Notes: generated by a model from the letters alone, not told the origin. 64,000 nucleotides of DNA from Streptomyces mobaraensis NBRC 13819 = DSM 40847 (GCF_017916255.1 NZ_CP072827.1:5419501-5483500); one strand, 5' to 3'; shown: positions 27,942 to 37,213, counted from the stretch's first letter. Made by a program: numbers and translations.

Positions 27942-29054
27942 GTGGCACGTCCGGCTCCCGGTGAGCTCACTTTCGTCGCCCCCCGCGGAGCCAAGAAGCC
28001 CCCGCGGCACCTCGCCGACCTCTCGCCCGCGGAGCGCAAGGAGGCCGTCGCCGCCATCGGTGAGAAGCCGTTCCGGGCGAAGCAGCTGTCCCAGCACTAC
28101 TTCGCGCGGTACGCGCACGATCCCGCGCAGTGGACGGACATCCCGGCCGCCGCCCGCGAGAAGCTCGCGGGCGAACTGCTGCCGGAGCTGATGAGCGTCG
28201 TACGGCACATCTCGTGCGACGACGACACCACCCGCAAGACGCTGTGGCGGCTGCACGACGGCAAGCTCGTCGAGTCCGTCCTGATGCGGTACCCGGACCG
28301 GGTCACCATGTGCATCAGCTCGCAGGCCGGCTGCGGGATGAACTGCCCGTTCTGCGCCACCGGCCAGGCCGGCCTGGACCGCAACCTGTCGACCGCCGAG
28401 ATCGTGCACCAGATCGTCGACGGCATGCGGGCGCTGCGCGACGGCGAGGTCCCGGGAGGCCCGGCGCGGTTGTCGAACATCGTCTTCATGGGTATGGGCG
28501 AGCCGCTGGCCAACTACAAGCGCGTCGTCGGCGCCATCCGCCGGCTGACCGACCCGGAGCCCGACGGCCTGGGGCTGTCGCAGCGCGGCATCACTGTGTC
28601 CACCGTCGGCCTGGTACCGGCGATGCACCGGTTCGCCGACGAGGGCTTCAAGTGCCGCCTCGCGGTCTCGCTGCACGCGCCCGACGACGAGCTGCGCGAC
28701 ACACTCGTGCCGGTCAACACCCGCTGGAAGGTCCGCGAGGTCCTGGACGCGGCCTGGGAGTACGCGGAGAAGTCCGGCCGCCGGATCTCCATCGAGTACG
28801 CCCTGATCCGGGACATCAACGACCAGGCGTGGCGCGGCGACCTGCTGGGCCGGCTGCTCAAGGGCAAGCGGGTGCACGTCAACCTGATCCCCCTGAACCC
28901 CACGCCGGGCTCGAAGTGGACGGCGTCCCGTCCCGAGGACGAGCGGGCGTTCGTCGCGGCGATCGCCGCGCACGGCGTCCCGGTCACCGTCCGGGACACG
29001 CGCGGCCAGGAGATCGACGGCGCCTGCGGCCAGCTGGCGGCGACCGAGCGCTGA
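27942..29054 (+). CDS. rlmN: Dual-specificity 23S rRNA A2503 / tRNA A37 methyltransferase RlmN
   Basis: 370-residue radical SAM enzyme. The cluster motif CGMNCPFC (CxxxCxxC) is near residues 130-137, with GGxGEP-like [11 protein letters not shown] and the C-terminal catalytic Cys in [12 protein letters not shown] start with GAGGAG at 27928. The 168-nt gap after cdsA holds an 8-bp stem, GAAGGGCC/GGCCCTTC. Confidence 0.95.
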   Translation: MARPAPGELTFVAPRGAKKPPRHLADLSPAERKEAVAAIGEKPFRAKQLSQHYFARYAHDPAQWTDIPAAAREKLAGELLPELMSVVRHISCDDDTTRKTLWRLHDGKLVESVLMRYPDRVTMCISSQAGCGMNCPFCATGQAGLDRNLSTAEIVHQIVDGMRALRDGEVPGGPARLSNIVFMGMGEPLANYKRVVGAIRRLTDPEPDGLGLSQRGITVSTVGLVPAMHRFADEGFKCRLAVSLHAPDDELRDTLVPVNTRWKVREVLDAAWEYAEKSGRRISIEYALIRDINDQAWRGDLLGRLLKGKRVHVNLIPLNPTPGSKWTASRPEDERAFVAAIAAHGVPVTVRDTRGQEIDGACGQLAATER

Positions 29055-29128
29055 GCCCCGCCGGGGGCGGGGGAGCGGGCGAGCGCACTGGTACGGTGCA
29101 CTCGCACCACTCGTACAAATGAACAATC

Positions 29129-29212
29129 CGACAGGGGAGCGCACACAGCGCTGAGAGTGCGGCCCGCGCCGCAGACCCTCGGACCTGATCCGGTTAGTAC
29201 CGGCGTAGGGAG
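29129..29212 (+). ncRNA. TPP (thiamine pyrophosphate) riboswitch
   Basis: Contains the THI-box signatures GGGGAGC, CTGAGAGTGCGG, GACCCTCGGACCTGATC and GGTTAGTACCGGCGTAGGGA in the correct order, ending 11 nt before thiB. With thiB GTG/ATG so close, control is probably by masking the ribosome binding site: the GTAGGGAG segment could serve as Shine-Dalgarno and is part of the aptamer P1 side. Confidence 0.96.
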
Positions 29213-29223
29213 TCAGCTCGACC

Positions 29224-30321
29224 ATGAACACCACCCTCCGGCGTGCCCTGGGCGCCGCCGCCGTCACCGCCCTGGCCGTCCCGGCCCTCGCGGCCTGCGG
29301 CGGCTCCGACGAGGCCAAGGAGACGGACGGCGGCAAGACGGTCACCCTCGTCTCGCACGAGTCGTTCGTCGTCTCCCCGGACGTGCTCAAGGAGTTCACC
29401 GCACAGACCGGCTACAAGGTCAAGATGCTCAAGAGCGGTGACGCCGGGCGGGCGGTGAACCAGGCGATCCTCTCCAAGAGCCACCCACAGGGCGACGTGT
29501 TCTTCGGCGTGGACAACACGCTGCTCTCCCGCGCCCTGGACAACGGGATCTTCGCGCCGTACGAGGTCAAGGGCCTGGACCGGGTGGCGAAGGAGTTCCG
29601 GGCCGATGACCCCGAGCACCGTGTGACGCCGGTCGACTCCGGTGACATCTGCGTCAACTACGACCGCGCCTACTTCACCGACCACAAGCTGGCGCCGCCG
29701 AAGACCTTCGACGATCTGGTGAAGCCCGAGTACAAGGGGCTGCTGGTCACCGAGAACGCCGCCACCTCCTCCCCGGGCCTCGCCTTCCAGCTCGCGACCG
29801 TCGGCAAGTATGGGGACGACGGATGGCAGGACTACTGGAAGAAGCTCAAGGACAACGGCGTCGAGGTCGTCGACGGCTGGGAGCAGGCGTACAACGACCG
29901 CTTCTCCGGCTCCGCCGCCGGCCGCAAGGCCAAGGGCGACCGGCCCCTCGTCGTCTCCTACGCCTCCAGCCCGCCGGCCGAGGTGCAGGGCATGAAGCAG
30001 CCGCCGAAGTCCGCGGACGAGGCGCCGACCGGCGTCGCGACCGGCACCTGCTTCCGGCAGACCGAGTACGCCGGGCTGCTCAAGGGCGCGAAGAACGCCG
30101 AGGGCGGCAAGGCGCTGCTGGACTTCCTGCTGAGCAAGCGGTTCCAGGAGGACGTGCCGCTCAGCATGTACGTCAAGCCGGTGGTGACGGACGCGAAGCT
30201 GCCCGAGCTGTTCACCAAGTTCGGCGCGACGGTCGACGCCCCGCAGACGCTCGCTCCCGAGAAGATCGCGAAGAACCGTGATCAGTGGGTCAAGGCATGG
30301 TCCTCGATCGTCCTGAAATAA
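29224..30321 (+). CDS. thiB: Thiamine ABC transporter substrate-binding lipoprotein
   Basis: 365 residues with lipobox LAAC (Cys25). Periplasmic-binding type fold; TLVSHESFVVSPDVLKEF and SGDICVNYDRAYF fit the ThiB family, and the TPP riboswitch upstream supports thiamine as ligand. First gene of thiBPQ; its end overlaps the thiP start by 25 nt. Confidence 0.93.
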   Translation: MNTTLRRALGAAAVTALAVPALAACGGSDEAKETDGGKTVTLVSHESFVVSPDVLKEFTAQTGYKVKMLKSGDAGRAVNQAILSKSHPQGDVFFGVDNTLLSRALDNGIFAPYEVKGLDRVAKEFRADDPEHRVTPVDSGDICVNYDRAYFTDHKLAPPKTFDDLVKPEYKGLLVTENAATSSPGLAFQLATVGKYGDDGWQDYWKKLKDNGVEVVDGWEQAYNDRFSGSAAGRKAKGDRPLVVSYASSPPAEVQGMKQPPKSADEAPTGVATGTCFRQTEYAGLLKGAKNAEGGKALLDFLLSKRFQEDVPLSMYVKPVVTDAKLPELFTKFGATVDAPQTLAPEKIAKNRDQWVKAWSSIVLK

Positions 30322-31982
30322 CCGCCCCGAGGGACCGCGGCCCCCGGCGCACGGGGGTCCGCCTCGGCCTGATGGCCGTCCCGCTCGCCTTCTTCGGCCT
30401 CTTCTTCGCCTATCCGGTGGCCGCGATCGTCACGCGGGGACTGAAGACGGACGGACGGTGGCGGTTCGGCCGGATCGGCGAGGTGCTGACCGACCCGGCC
30501 ACCGGGCACGTCCTGTGGTTCACCACCTGGCAGGCGGCGGCCTCCACGGCGCTCACGCTGCTGCTCGCGCTCCCCGGCGCGTACGTCATGGCACGCTTCG
30601 ACTTCCCCGGCAAGGGGCTGCTGCGGGCGGTGGTCACCGTCCCGTTCGTCCTCCCCACCGTGGTGGCCGGCTCCGCCTTCCTGGCGCTGCTCGGGCGGCG
30701 GGGGCTGCTCGACGAGCTGTGGGGCGTCCGGCTCGACAACTCCGTCTGGGCGATCCTGCTCGCCCACGTCTTCTTCAACTACGCCGTGGTCGTCCGGACC
30801 GTCGGCGGGCTCTGGGCGCAGCTCGACCCCCGGCAGGAGGAGGCCGCGCGGGTCCTCGGTGCCGGCCGGTTCGCCGCCTGGCGGCGGATCACGCTGCCCG
30901 CCCTCGCCCCGGCCGTGGCCGCCGCGGCGCTGATGGTCTTCCTGTTCACCTTCACCTCCTTCGGCGCCGTCCAGATCCTCGGCGGCCCGCGGTACGCCAC
31001 GCTGGAGGTGGAGATCTACCGGCAGACCGCCGAACTGCTCGACCTGCCGACGGCCGCCGTCCTCACCCTCGTCCAGTTCGCCGCCGTCGCCGCGCTGCTC
31101 TTGGTGCACGCCTGGACCGTGCGCCGGCGCGAGTCCACGCTGCGCCTGGTCGACGCGCGCCGCACCGCGCGCCGGCCGCGCGGCGCCGCCCAGTGGGGGC
31201 TGCTGGCCGCCGTCCTCGCCGGTGTGGCCGCGCTGCTCGTGCTGCCGCTCGCGGTGCTGGTGCTGCGCTCCTTCGACGGGCCCGACGGCTACGGCCTCGC
31301 CTTCTACCGCGCCCTGGCCTCGGCCGGGGACGACGGCGTGCTCGGCGTCGCCCCGCTGGAGACGATCGGCAACTCGCTGGCGTACGGCCTCGCGGCCACC
31401 GCCATCGCCGTCGTCGTCGGCGGCCTGGCCGCCGCCGCGCTCACCCGGCGCGAGGGCCGGCTGGTGCGCGGCTTCGACGCGCTGCTGATGCTGCCGCTGG
31501 GCACCTCCGCCGTGACCGTCGGCTTCGGCTTCCTGATCGCCCTGGACGAGCCGCCGCTGGACCTGCGGACCTCGTGGATCCTGGTGCCGCTGGCCCAGGC
31601 GCTGGTCGGGGTGCCGTTCGTGGTGCGGACGATGCTGCCGGTGCTGCGCGCCGTCGATCCCCGGCTGCGGGAGGCCGCGGCGGTGCTCGGCGCGTCCCCG
31701 CTGCGGGTGTGGCGGGAGGTGGACCTGCCGATGGTCGGCCGGGCCCTGGCGGTCGCGGCGGGCTTCGCCTTCGCCGTCTCGCTGGGCGAGTTCGGCGCCA
31801 CCGTCTTCATCGCCCGTCCCGACAACCCCACCCTTCCCGTCGCCGTGGCCCGGCTGCTGGGCCGGCCCGGGGAGCTGAACTACGGGCAGGCGATGGCCCT
31901 GAGCACGATCCTGATGCTGGTGTGCGCCGTGGCGCTGCTGGTGCTGGAACGCGTACGCACCGACCGCACGGGGGAGTTCTGA
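30297..31982 (+). CDS. thiP: Thiamine ABC transporter permease (two fused permease domains)
   Basis: 561 residues with about twelve membrane segments and two EAA-type loops (EEAARVLGAGRFAAWRRI and REAAAVLGASPLRVWRE), so both halves of the channel are in one chain as in ThiP. ATG at 30297 lies inside thiB and follows AAGG. TGATG overlap with thiQ. Confidence 0.92.
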   Translation: MVLDRPEITAPRDRGPRRTGVRLGLMAVPLAFFGLFFAYPVAAIVTRGLKTDGRWRFGRIGEVLTDPATGHVLWFTTWQAAASTALTLLLALPGAYVMARFDFPGKGLLRAVVTVPFVLPTVVAGSAFLALLGRRGLLDELWGVRLDNSVWAILLAHVFFNYAVVVRTVGGLWAQLDPRQEEAARVLGAGRFAAWRRITLPALAPAVAAAALMVFLFTFTSFGAVQILGGPRYATLEVEIYRQTAELLDLPTAAVLTLVQFAAVAALLLVHAWTVRRRESTLRLVDARRTARRPRGAAQWGLLAAVLAGVAALLVLPLAVLVLRSFDGPDGYGLAFYRALASAGDDGVLGVAPLETIGNSLAYGLAATAIAVVVGGLAAAALTRREGRLVRGFDALLMLPLGTSAVTVGFGFLIALDEPPLDLRTSWILVPLAQALVGVPFVVRTMLPVLRAVDPRLREAAAVLGASPLRVWREVDLPMVGRALAVAAGFAFAVSLGEFGATVFIARPDNPTLPVAVARLLGRPGELNYGQAMALSTILMLVCAVALLVLERVRTDRTGEF

Positions 31983-32041
31983 TGCCACCCGCTCCGATGC
32001 CGCCGGCTCCGATGCCGCCCGCTCCGACGCCGCCGGCTCCG
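31982..32041 (+). repeat. 15-bp tandem repeat at the thiQ start
   Basis: Four near-identical 15-bp units (ATGCCGCCGGCTCCG type) coding for MPPAP, each with an in-frame ATG except the fourth (ACG), followed by the likely ancestral ATG at 32042. Confidence 0.85.
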
Positions 32042-33055
32042 ATGCTGCGCCTGGAAGGCGTCACCGTCCGGTTCGGTGACCGGACCGTCCTGGACGCCGT
32101 CGATCTCGACGTCGCCGAGCACGAGGTCGTCTGCGTCCTGGGCCCCAGCGGGAGCGGCAAGTCCACGCTGCTGCGGGTGGTCGCCGGGCTCCAGCGGGCC
32201 GACGCCGGGCGGGTGTTCCTGTCCGGAGAGGACGTCGGCGGGGTGCCCGTGCACCGGCGGGGCGTGGGGCTGATGTTCCAGGACCACCAGCTGTTCCCGC
32301 AGCGGGACGTGGCCGCGAACGTCGCCTTCGGGCTGCGCACGCGCGGCGCCGGGCGCGACGAGGCGCGGCGCCGGGTCGCGGAGCTGCTCGACCTGGTGGG
32401 CCTGCCGGGCGCCGGGCGGCGGTCCGTCGCGGCGCTGTCCGGCGGCGAGCAGCAGCGCGTCGCGCTGGCCCGGGCGCTCGCCCCGAGCCCCCGGCTGCTG
32501 ATGCTCGACGAGCCGCTCGGCCAGCTCGACCGGAGCCTGCGCGAGCGGCTGGTCACCGAGTTGCGGCAGCTCTTCGGGCGGCTGGGGACGACCGTGCTGG
32601 CGGTCACCCACGACCAGGGAGAGGCGTTCGCGCTCGCCGACCGGGTGGTGGTGATGCGGGACGGCCGGATCGCCCAGCAGGGCACGCCCCTGGAGGTCTG
32701 GCGGCGGCCCGCCTCCGAGTTCGTGGCCCGCTTCCTCGGCTTCGACAACGTCGTCGCCGCGACCGTGACCGGCGACCGGGCCGACACCCCGTGGGGCAAG
32801 GTGCCCGTCCCGGCAGGTGCACCGGAGGGCCCGTGCTTGCTGCTGGTCCGGCCGGGCGGCGTCCGGCTGGTGGCGGACGGTCCGCCGTGCGAGGTCACCG
32901 CCCGGACCTTCCGGGGCGACCATGTGCTGCTCTCGCTCCGTCCGGAGCACGGTCCGGCGCTCCAGGCGGCGTGCGCGCTGGCGCACGCGCCGGGAGTGGG
33001 TGCACGGGTGGCGGTCGCGTTCGACGCCGAGCACGTGGTAGTGCTGGGCGGCTGA
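31982..33055 (+). CDS. thiQ: Thiamine ABC transporter ATPase
   Basis: 357 residues. Walker A GPSGSGKST, Q-loop MFQDHQLFPQ, signature LSGGEQQR, Walker B LLMLDEPLG and H-loop VTHDQGEA are all intact. A C-terminal TOBE-like domain follows. The N-terminus is four tandem MPPAP/TPPAP units encoded by a 15-bp repeat, giving ATGs at 31982, 31997, 32012 and 32042. The last, MLRLEGVTVRFG, is where typical family members begin, so the true start is uncertain. Confidence 0.92.
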   Translation: MPPAPMPPAPMPPAPTPPAPMLRLEGVTVRFGDRTVLDAVDLDVAEHEVVCVLGPSGSGKSTLLRVVAGLQRADAGRVFLSGEDVGGVPVHRRGVGLMFQDHQLFPQRDVAANVAFGLRTRGAGRDEARRRVAELLDLVGLPGAGRRSVAALSGGEQQRVALARALAPSPRLLMLDEPLGQLDRSLRERLVTELRQLFGRLGTTVLAVTHDQGEAFALADRVVVMRDGRIAQQGTPLEVWRRPASEFVARFLGFDNVVAATVTGDRADTPWGKVPVPAGAPEGPCLLLVRPGGVRLVADGPPCEVTARTFRGDHVLLSLRPEHGPALQAACALAHAPGVGARVAVAFDAEHVVVLGG

Positions 33056-33165
33056 GCGATTCGGCGGGAAGGCGCCGGAAGCGCCGGGAGGCGCCGTTAC
33101 CTTTTCCGTGGCCCCGCAACGGGGCGCCTGGCCCCCGGGCTCGGTATGGCTGTGTGCCCCCTGTC

Positions 33166-33350
33166 GAAGTACATGACCTGGGGGGTGTTGCCGCCGGGCT
33201 TCGGGGCACCGCTTGACCGCTGATGAGGGGCCTGACGACCACTCTGGTTCGGCGCAATGCCGGACCGCTTCACGGGTGGCATGTCTGCGTAACGTGGTTG
33301 CCGGCGTGTGGTGCCGCAGGGACGGCCGGGAGTTGGGGAGACGAGTGGCG
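33166..33350 (+). ncRNA. Candidate bridge RNA region of the IS110 element
   Basis: The non-coding left end of IS110 elements is known to encode the bridge RNA that pairs with donor and target DNA. This stretch is GC-rich with several possible stems but no obvious ORF. I could not fold it or match its loops to the ends, so it is placed by position only. Confidence 0.35.
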
Positions 33351-33364
33351 AGGGGCACGCGCAC

Positions 33365-34579
33365 ATGGTCGACACGACCGCGACAGATCTCTTCCTCGGC
33401 CTGGACCTGGGCAAGGAGTTCCACCACGCCCACGGCCGGACCGGGGACGGCAGGACCGTGCACGACAAGCGGCTGCCCAACACCGAGCCGAAACTGCTGG
33501 AGCTGTTCACCAAGCTGGTGGCGAAGTTCGGTACCGTCCTGGTGATCGTGGACCAGGTCGCCAACATCGGCGCGCTGCCGCTGACGGTGGCCCGCGCGAG
33601 CGGGTGCCGGGTGGCCTACCTGCCGGGACTGTCGATGCGGCGGGCCGCCGACCTGCATCCCGGTGAGGCCAAGACAGACGCCCGCGACGCGTTCGTGATC
33701 GCCGAGACCGCCCGGACCATGCCGCACACCTTGCGCGCGGTGGACCGTGACGACGAGGTACTGGCCGAGCTGACCATGCTCACCGGCTACGACAACGACC
33801 TGGCCGGCGAGGTGAACCGCACCACCAACCGGCTGCGCGGCCTGCTCTCCCAGATCCACCCCTCCCTGGAACGCGTGCTCGGCCCGCGCCTGGCCTACCC
33901 CTACGTCCAAGCCCTCCTGGCCCGGCACGGCTCCCCGGCGAAGCTGAAGAGACTCGGCCGGGCCCGCTGCGAGGCCCTGCTCAAAGCGCACGGCTCGCGC
34001 AAGGCGAAGCAGCTGGCCGGGGAGATCTCCGACGCGCTGGCCGAGCAGACTCTCGTCGTTCCCGGCACCGAGGCGTCCGCGCTGATCGTTCCGGGCCTGG
34101 CCGCTCAGCTCGCCGCCGCCCACACCCAGCGACAGGCCACCGAGCAGGAGATCGCCGCCCTGCTGGAGGCCCTCCCTCTTTTCCACCTCCTGACGTCCCT
34201 GCCCGGCATGGGCGTCAGGACCACCGCCGCGGTGATCGTCGCGATCGGTGACGGCACCGGCTTCCCCACCGCCGGACACCTCGCCTCCTACGCCGGACTC
34301 GCCCCCGCAACGAAGTCCTCGGGCACCTCCATCCGCGGCGAGCACGCTCCCCACCGCGGCAACCGGCTCCTCAAACGCGCCCTGTTCCAGGCCGCGTTCG
34401 CCGCGACCGGCTGCAAGAGCGACCCGTCCTCGCGGATCTACTACGACCGCCAGCGAACCCGCGGCAAGACTCACACCCAGGCGATCCTCCGCCTGGCCCG
34501 GCAACGCGTGAACGTCATCCACGCGATGATCCGCAACGGCACCCTCTACGAACCCCGCGCCCTCGACCTCGCTGCCTGA
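33365..34579 (+). CDS. IS110-family transposase (DEDD recombinase)
   Basis: 404 residues. The N-terminal DEDD RuvC-like domain begins FLGLDLGKEFHHAH and includes IVDQVANIGALP and KTDARDAFVIAETA. The C-terminal Tnp_20 domain has SLPGMGVRTTAAVIVAIG and the region YAGLAPATKSSGTS with conserved Ser. Length and domain order are complete and no frameshift is visible, so the element may be active. The ATG at 33365 is preferred over the in-frame GTGs at 33308. Confidence 0.95.
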   Translation: MVDTTATDLFLGLDLGKEFHHAHGRTGDGRTVHDKRLPNTEPKLLELFTKLVAKFGTVLVIVDQVANIGALPLTVARASGCRVAYLPGLSMRRAADLHPGEAKTDARDAFVIAETARTMPHTLRAVDRDDEVLAELTMLTGYDNDLAGEVNRTTNRLRGLLSQIHPSLERVLGPRLAYPYVQALLARHGSPAKLKRLGRARCEALLKAHGSRKAKQLAGEISDALAEQTLVVPGTEASALIVPGLAAQLAAAHTQRQATEQEIAALLEALPLFHLLTSLPGMGVRTTAAVIVAIGDGTGFPTAGHLASYAGLAPATKSSGTSIRGEHAPHRGNRLLKRALFQAAFAATGCKSDPSSRIYYDRQRTRGKTHTQAILRLARQRVNVIHAMIRNGTLYEPRALDLAA

Positions 34580-34684
34580 CACCCACCCCACCCCCTGCCT
34601 CTTCCAGCCCGCTCCATCCCGTCACCGGCACGGCCACCCCCGCCACGCCGGCCACCGCCCTGCCCGCACCGCACCCGAGCCGCC

Positions 34685-34713
34685 GGGAACATCCCGCTTC
34701 GCGGGACGTTCCC
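34685..34713 (+). terminator. Hairpin in the right end of the IS110 element
   Basis: GGGAACATCCCG pairs with CGGGACGTTCCC (one A-C mismatch) around CTTCG, 105 nt after the transposase stop. Confidence 0.6.
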
Positions 34714-34875
34714 GAAAACCAGCACGAACCCCTACGAACCAGCCCCGCCAGGGTTGACGAAACAGATAGGGGCACCCCCCCTTTTTCTTGACCTTTTCTT
34801 GACCCAAGGCAACTTCGGCGTCGTGTTGAACGTCTGGTTCAGGAGCAGGCGGTTCATTGGCGAACGGAGCAATTG

Positions 34876-35802
34876 GTGATCATCGGCCTGGTGACGGCTG
34901 TCGCGGCCTCGGCGTGCTACGGCACGGGTTCGGTCCTGCAAGCCGTCGGATCGCGGAAATCCGCCCTCCGGGAGGCGGCCTCGTCCCCCGACACGGGCGT
35001 GACCCAGCATGGCGGACCCAGCCTGTCCTCCACCGCCAAGGCCGCAGTGACCTGGGAGTTCATGGTCGGCACGGTCCTGGACTTCCTCGGCTTCGGCCTC
35101 GGCGCGCTCGCCGCCCGGATGCTGCCCCTCTTCCTCTCCCAGACGGTCATCAGCGCCAACCTGATCGTCACCGCGCTGCTCAGCATCAAGCTGCTCGGCA
35201 TCCGGCTCAAGCGTCCCGAGTGGGCGTCCATAGCGGTCGTCTGCGCCGCCCTGGTGCTGCTCGCCACCGCCGCCGGGCACGAGGGCAGCGGGGAGACCGC
35301 ACGGTCCACGCACTGGTGGCTGCTGATCATCTCCGTGGTGCTGATGGCCGGTGGCACGGTGGCCGTGCGCCTGATGGGCTCCCGGGCCGCGATCCTCGCC
35401 GGCCTGCTCTCCGGCCTGGGCTTCGGCGCCATTGGCGTCGGCGTGCGGATCCTCGACGGCATCGACCCGTTCGACGTGCCGACGATGCTCGCCGATCCGG
35501 CGCTCTACGCGATTCTGATCTCGGGTGGTGTGGGGATGTACCTGCACACGGTGGCGCTGCAGATCGGGTCGGTGAACGGGGCGACGGCCGCGCTCGTCGT
35601 CGGCGAGACGATTCTGCCCGGCATCATCGGGGTTCTGCTGCTCGGGGACGCTTCGCGTGCCGGCTTTGCCTGGGTGGCCGTCCTCGGCTTCGTCCTGGCC
35701 GTCGCCGGCGCGGTCGCCGTCGCCTGGTTCGGTGAGCCCGACAGCCATGGGGTGGCGGCGCCCGCTGTGGAGGGGGCGGAGGCACCCGTGCAGCGCGTGT
35801 AG
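34876..35802 (+). CDS. DMT-superfamily integral membrane protein
   Basis: 308 residues with about nine to ten membrane segments (IIGLVTAVAASACYGTGS at the start, VNGATAALVVGETILPGIIG near the end), resembling drug/metabolite transporter family proteins. Substrate unknown. GTG at 34876 has GGAG 6 nt upstream; a TTG at 34873 is too close. The IS110 element now lies directly upstream and may have separated it from its original promoter. The stop is followed within 4 nt by repeat copy C. Confidence 0.85.
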   Translation: MIIGLVTAVAASACYGTGSVLQAVGSRKSALREAASSPDTGVTQHGGPSLSSTAKAAVTWEFMVGTVLDFLGFGLGALAARMLPLFLSQTVISANLIVTALLSIKLLGIRLKRPEWASIAVVCAALVLLATAAGHEGSGETARSTHWWLLIISVVLMAGGTVAVRLMGSRAAILAGLLSGLGFGAIGVGVRILDGIDPFDVPTMLADPALYAILISGGVGMYLHTVALQIGSVNGATAALVVGETILPGIIGVLLLGDASRAGFAWVAVLGFVLAVAGAVAVAWFGEPDSHGVAAPAVEGAEAPVQRV

Positions 35803-35805
35803 GGG

Positions 35806-35988
35806 GTTGCCCCGGTCCCGCCCTTTCGCCGTTTCCTGGGGCTGCGCCCCAGACCCCCCTTGTCCTCAAGCGCCGGACGGGCTGAATTCAGCCCGTCCGG
35901 CGCTTGAGGACAACCGCGCGGAGCGCGGTTTCGGGGGTGCGGGGGCTTGCCCCCGCAAGAAACGGAGAAAGGGCGGGACCGGGGCACC
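35806..35988. repeat. Composite palindromic intergenic element, copy C (183 bp, best preserved)
   Basis: The ends form ~30-bp terminal inverted repeats (GCCCCGGTCCCGCCCTTTC on the left, GAAAGGGCGGGACCGGGGC on the right). Inside the left end is TGGGGCTGCGCCCCA, then a perfect 50-bp loop-less palindrome at 35862-35911 (GTCCTCAAGCGCCGGACGG and its complement), then AACCGCGCGGAGCGCGGTT and a CGGGGGC-TTG-CCCCCG type hairpin. It sits exactly between two convergent stop codons, 3 nt after one and 1 nt before the other. Confidence 0.9.
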
Positions 35989-35989
35989 C

Positions 35990-37213
35990 TCACCGCGTCA
36001 GCGGCAGCGCCGCCAGCTCCGCGACCACCCACGTCAGTGGGGCCAGCACAACGACGAGCGCCGCGGTCCGCACAGCGGCGGCGCCCCGCAGCAGCGACCC
36101 CGGAAGGCCCAGCCGCAGCAGCGCCGCCGTGGTCTCGGAGCGGACCTGCCGCGCGTCCAGCGCCGCGGTGATCGCCGTGGCGGTCGCGGAGGCCATGACC
36201 ACGGCCGCGCCGAGCCCGGTGAGCGGGCCGAACGGCCGCGGGCCGGCGCCCTCCCAGGCCACTCCGTAGAGCTCGGCGGCGGCCAGCGCGCCGGCCGCGA
36301 CCGCGCACAGCACGCCCAGCGGTCGGCCCAGCCGCGTCGCCGCGTCCTGGAGGGTGCGCCCGGCCAGCATCCGGACCGCGCCGGGCCGGCCGGCCGCGAG
36401 CGCCGCCCCGCACCAGTGGGTCAGCCCCGGGCCGGCCAGGACCAGCCCGAACACGGTGAGCAGCCAGCCGCCGAGGAGGCCGGGGGATGCCCCGCCGTCC
36501 TGGCCGGGGAGGGCCAGCAGCCGGCCCGGTTCCGGTGCGGGCGCGTGGCCCACGTACGCCACCAGTGCCAGGCCGGTGGCGATGACGGCGACGCCCCACG
36601 GGAGCCCGGCGTACGAGGGGCGGGCGGACGCGCCACGCGGCGGCGCCGAGCCGTCGTCCGGCTGCGGACGGGCGTGCGCCGGTCCCGGGCGCTTGCGCTG
36701 CTCTTCGCGCGGGCGCAGAACGAGGGCGCACACGCCGGCGCTCACGGCGGGCAGCACGGCGAGCAGGGTCACGGTGGCGGCCCACGGCAGGGCGTGGCCG
36801 CCGTCCAGCAGCCGGTTCGCCGTACCGCTCAGCGGGGTGCCGCCGAGGTCGCCCCGCAGTTCGAGGTAGCCGAGGAGCGCCGCGCCGCTGCCGAGTCCGC
36901 AGGTGACGGCCGTGGAGGCGGCCGCCAGCAGGGCGAGCCGCACCGGCCCCAGACCGATCGCGTCCAGCCCGTCCCGGGGCCGGGTGGCGGGGTCCGTCCG
37001 GGCCACCGCCAGGGCGAAGTGCACGACCGCCGCGCAGGGGACCACGCACCACAGCAGCCGCACGACCCCCTCCTCCGGCCGCTTCGGGTGCGCGACGGCG
37101 TACCCGAGGGCGCAGAGCAGCAGGAAGGCGGCGCCCGCCGCGGCGGCGGCGACCAGCACGCGCCGCAGCAGGACGAGCGGGTGCGCGCCCCGGGTCAGGC
37201 GGAGACTGAGCAC
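35990..37213 (-). CDS. Multi-span membrane protein, probable ABC transporter permease partner
   Basis: 407 residues from GTG (VLSLRLTRGAHPLVLLRR) with about ten hydrophobic segments. No named family signature is recognised. It overlaps the upstream ATPase gene by 19 nt, so the pair is coupled and probably forms one transporter. Its stop abuts the end of repeat copy C. Confidence 0.75.
   Translation of the reverse strand: MLSLRLTRGAHPLVLLRRVLVAAAAAGAAFLLLCALGYAVAHPKRPEEGVVRLLWCVVPCAAVVHFALAVARTDPATRPRDGLDAIGLGPVRLALLAAASTAVTCGLGSGAALLGYLELRGDLGGTPLSGTANRLLDGGHALPWAATVTLLAVLPAVSAGVCALVLRPREEQRKRPGPAHARPQPDDGSAPPRGASARPSYAGLPWGVAVIATGLALVAYVGHAPAPEPGRLLALPGQDGGASPGLLGGWLLTVFGLVLAGPGLTHWCGAALAAGRPGAVRMLAGRTLQDAATRLGRPLGVLCAVAAGALAAAELYGVAWEGAGPRPFGPLTGLGAAVVMASATATAITAALDARQVRSETTAALLRLGLPGSLLRGAAAVRTAALVVVLAPLTWVVAELAALPLTR

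Larger units (their letters stand above)
33099..34798 (+). mobile_element. IS110-family insertion sequence (boundaries inferred)
   Basis: Contains one DEDD-type transposase with ~265 nt of non-coding DNA before it and ~210 nt after it. The 8-bp sequence ACCTTTTC occurs at 33099-33106 and at 34791-34798 and is proposed as the flanking direct repeat. Subterminal partial inverted repeats GTGCCCC (33154) and GGGGCAC (34769-34775) lie inside these ends. It is inserted between thiQ and the DMT gene. Confidence 0.65.

Noticed and set aside
26238..29399. 1053-codon minus-strand open frame opposite frr, cdsA and rlmN
   Set aside because: Opposes three conserved genes and has no recognisable domain.
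33308..33364. Transposase start at the GTGs before 33365
   Set aside because: Family proteins begin close to FLGLDLGK; the upstream codons overlap the non-coding end.
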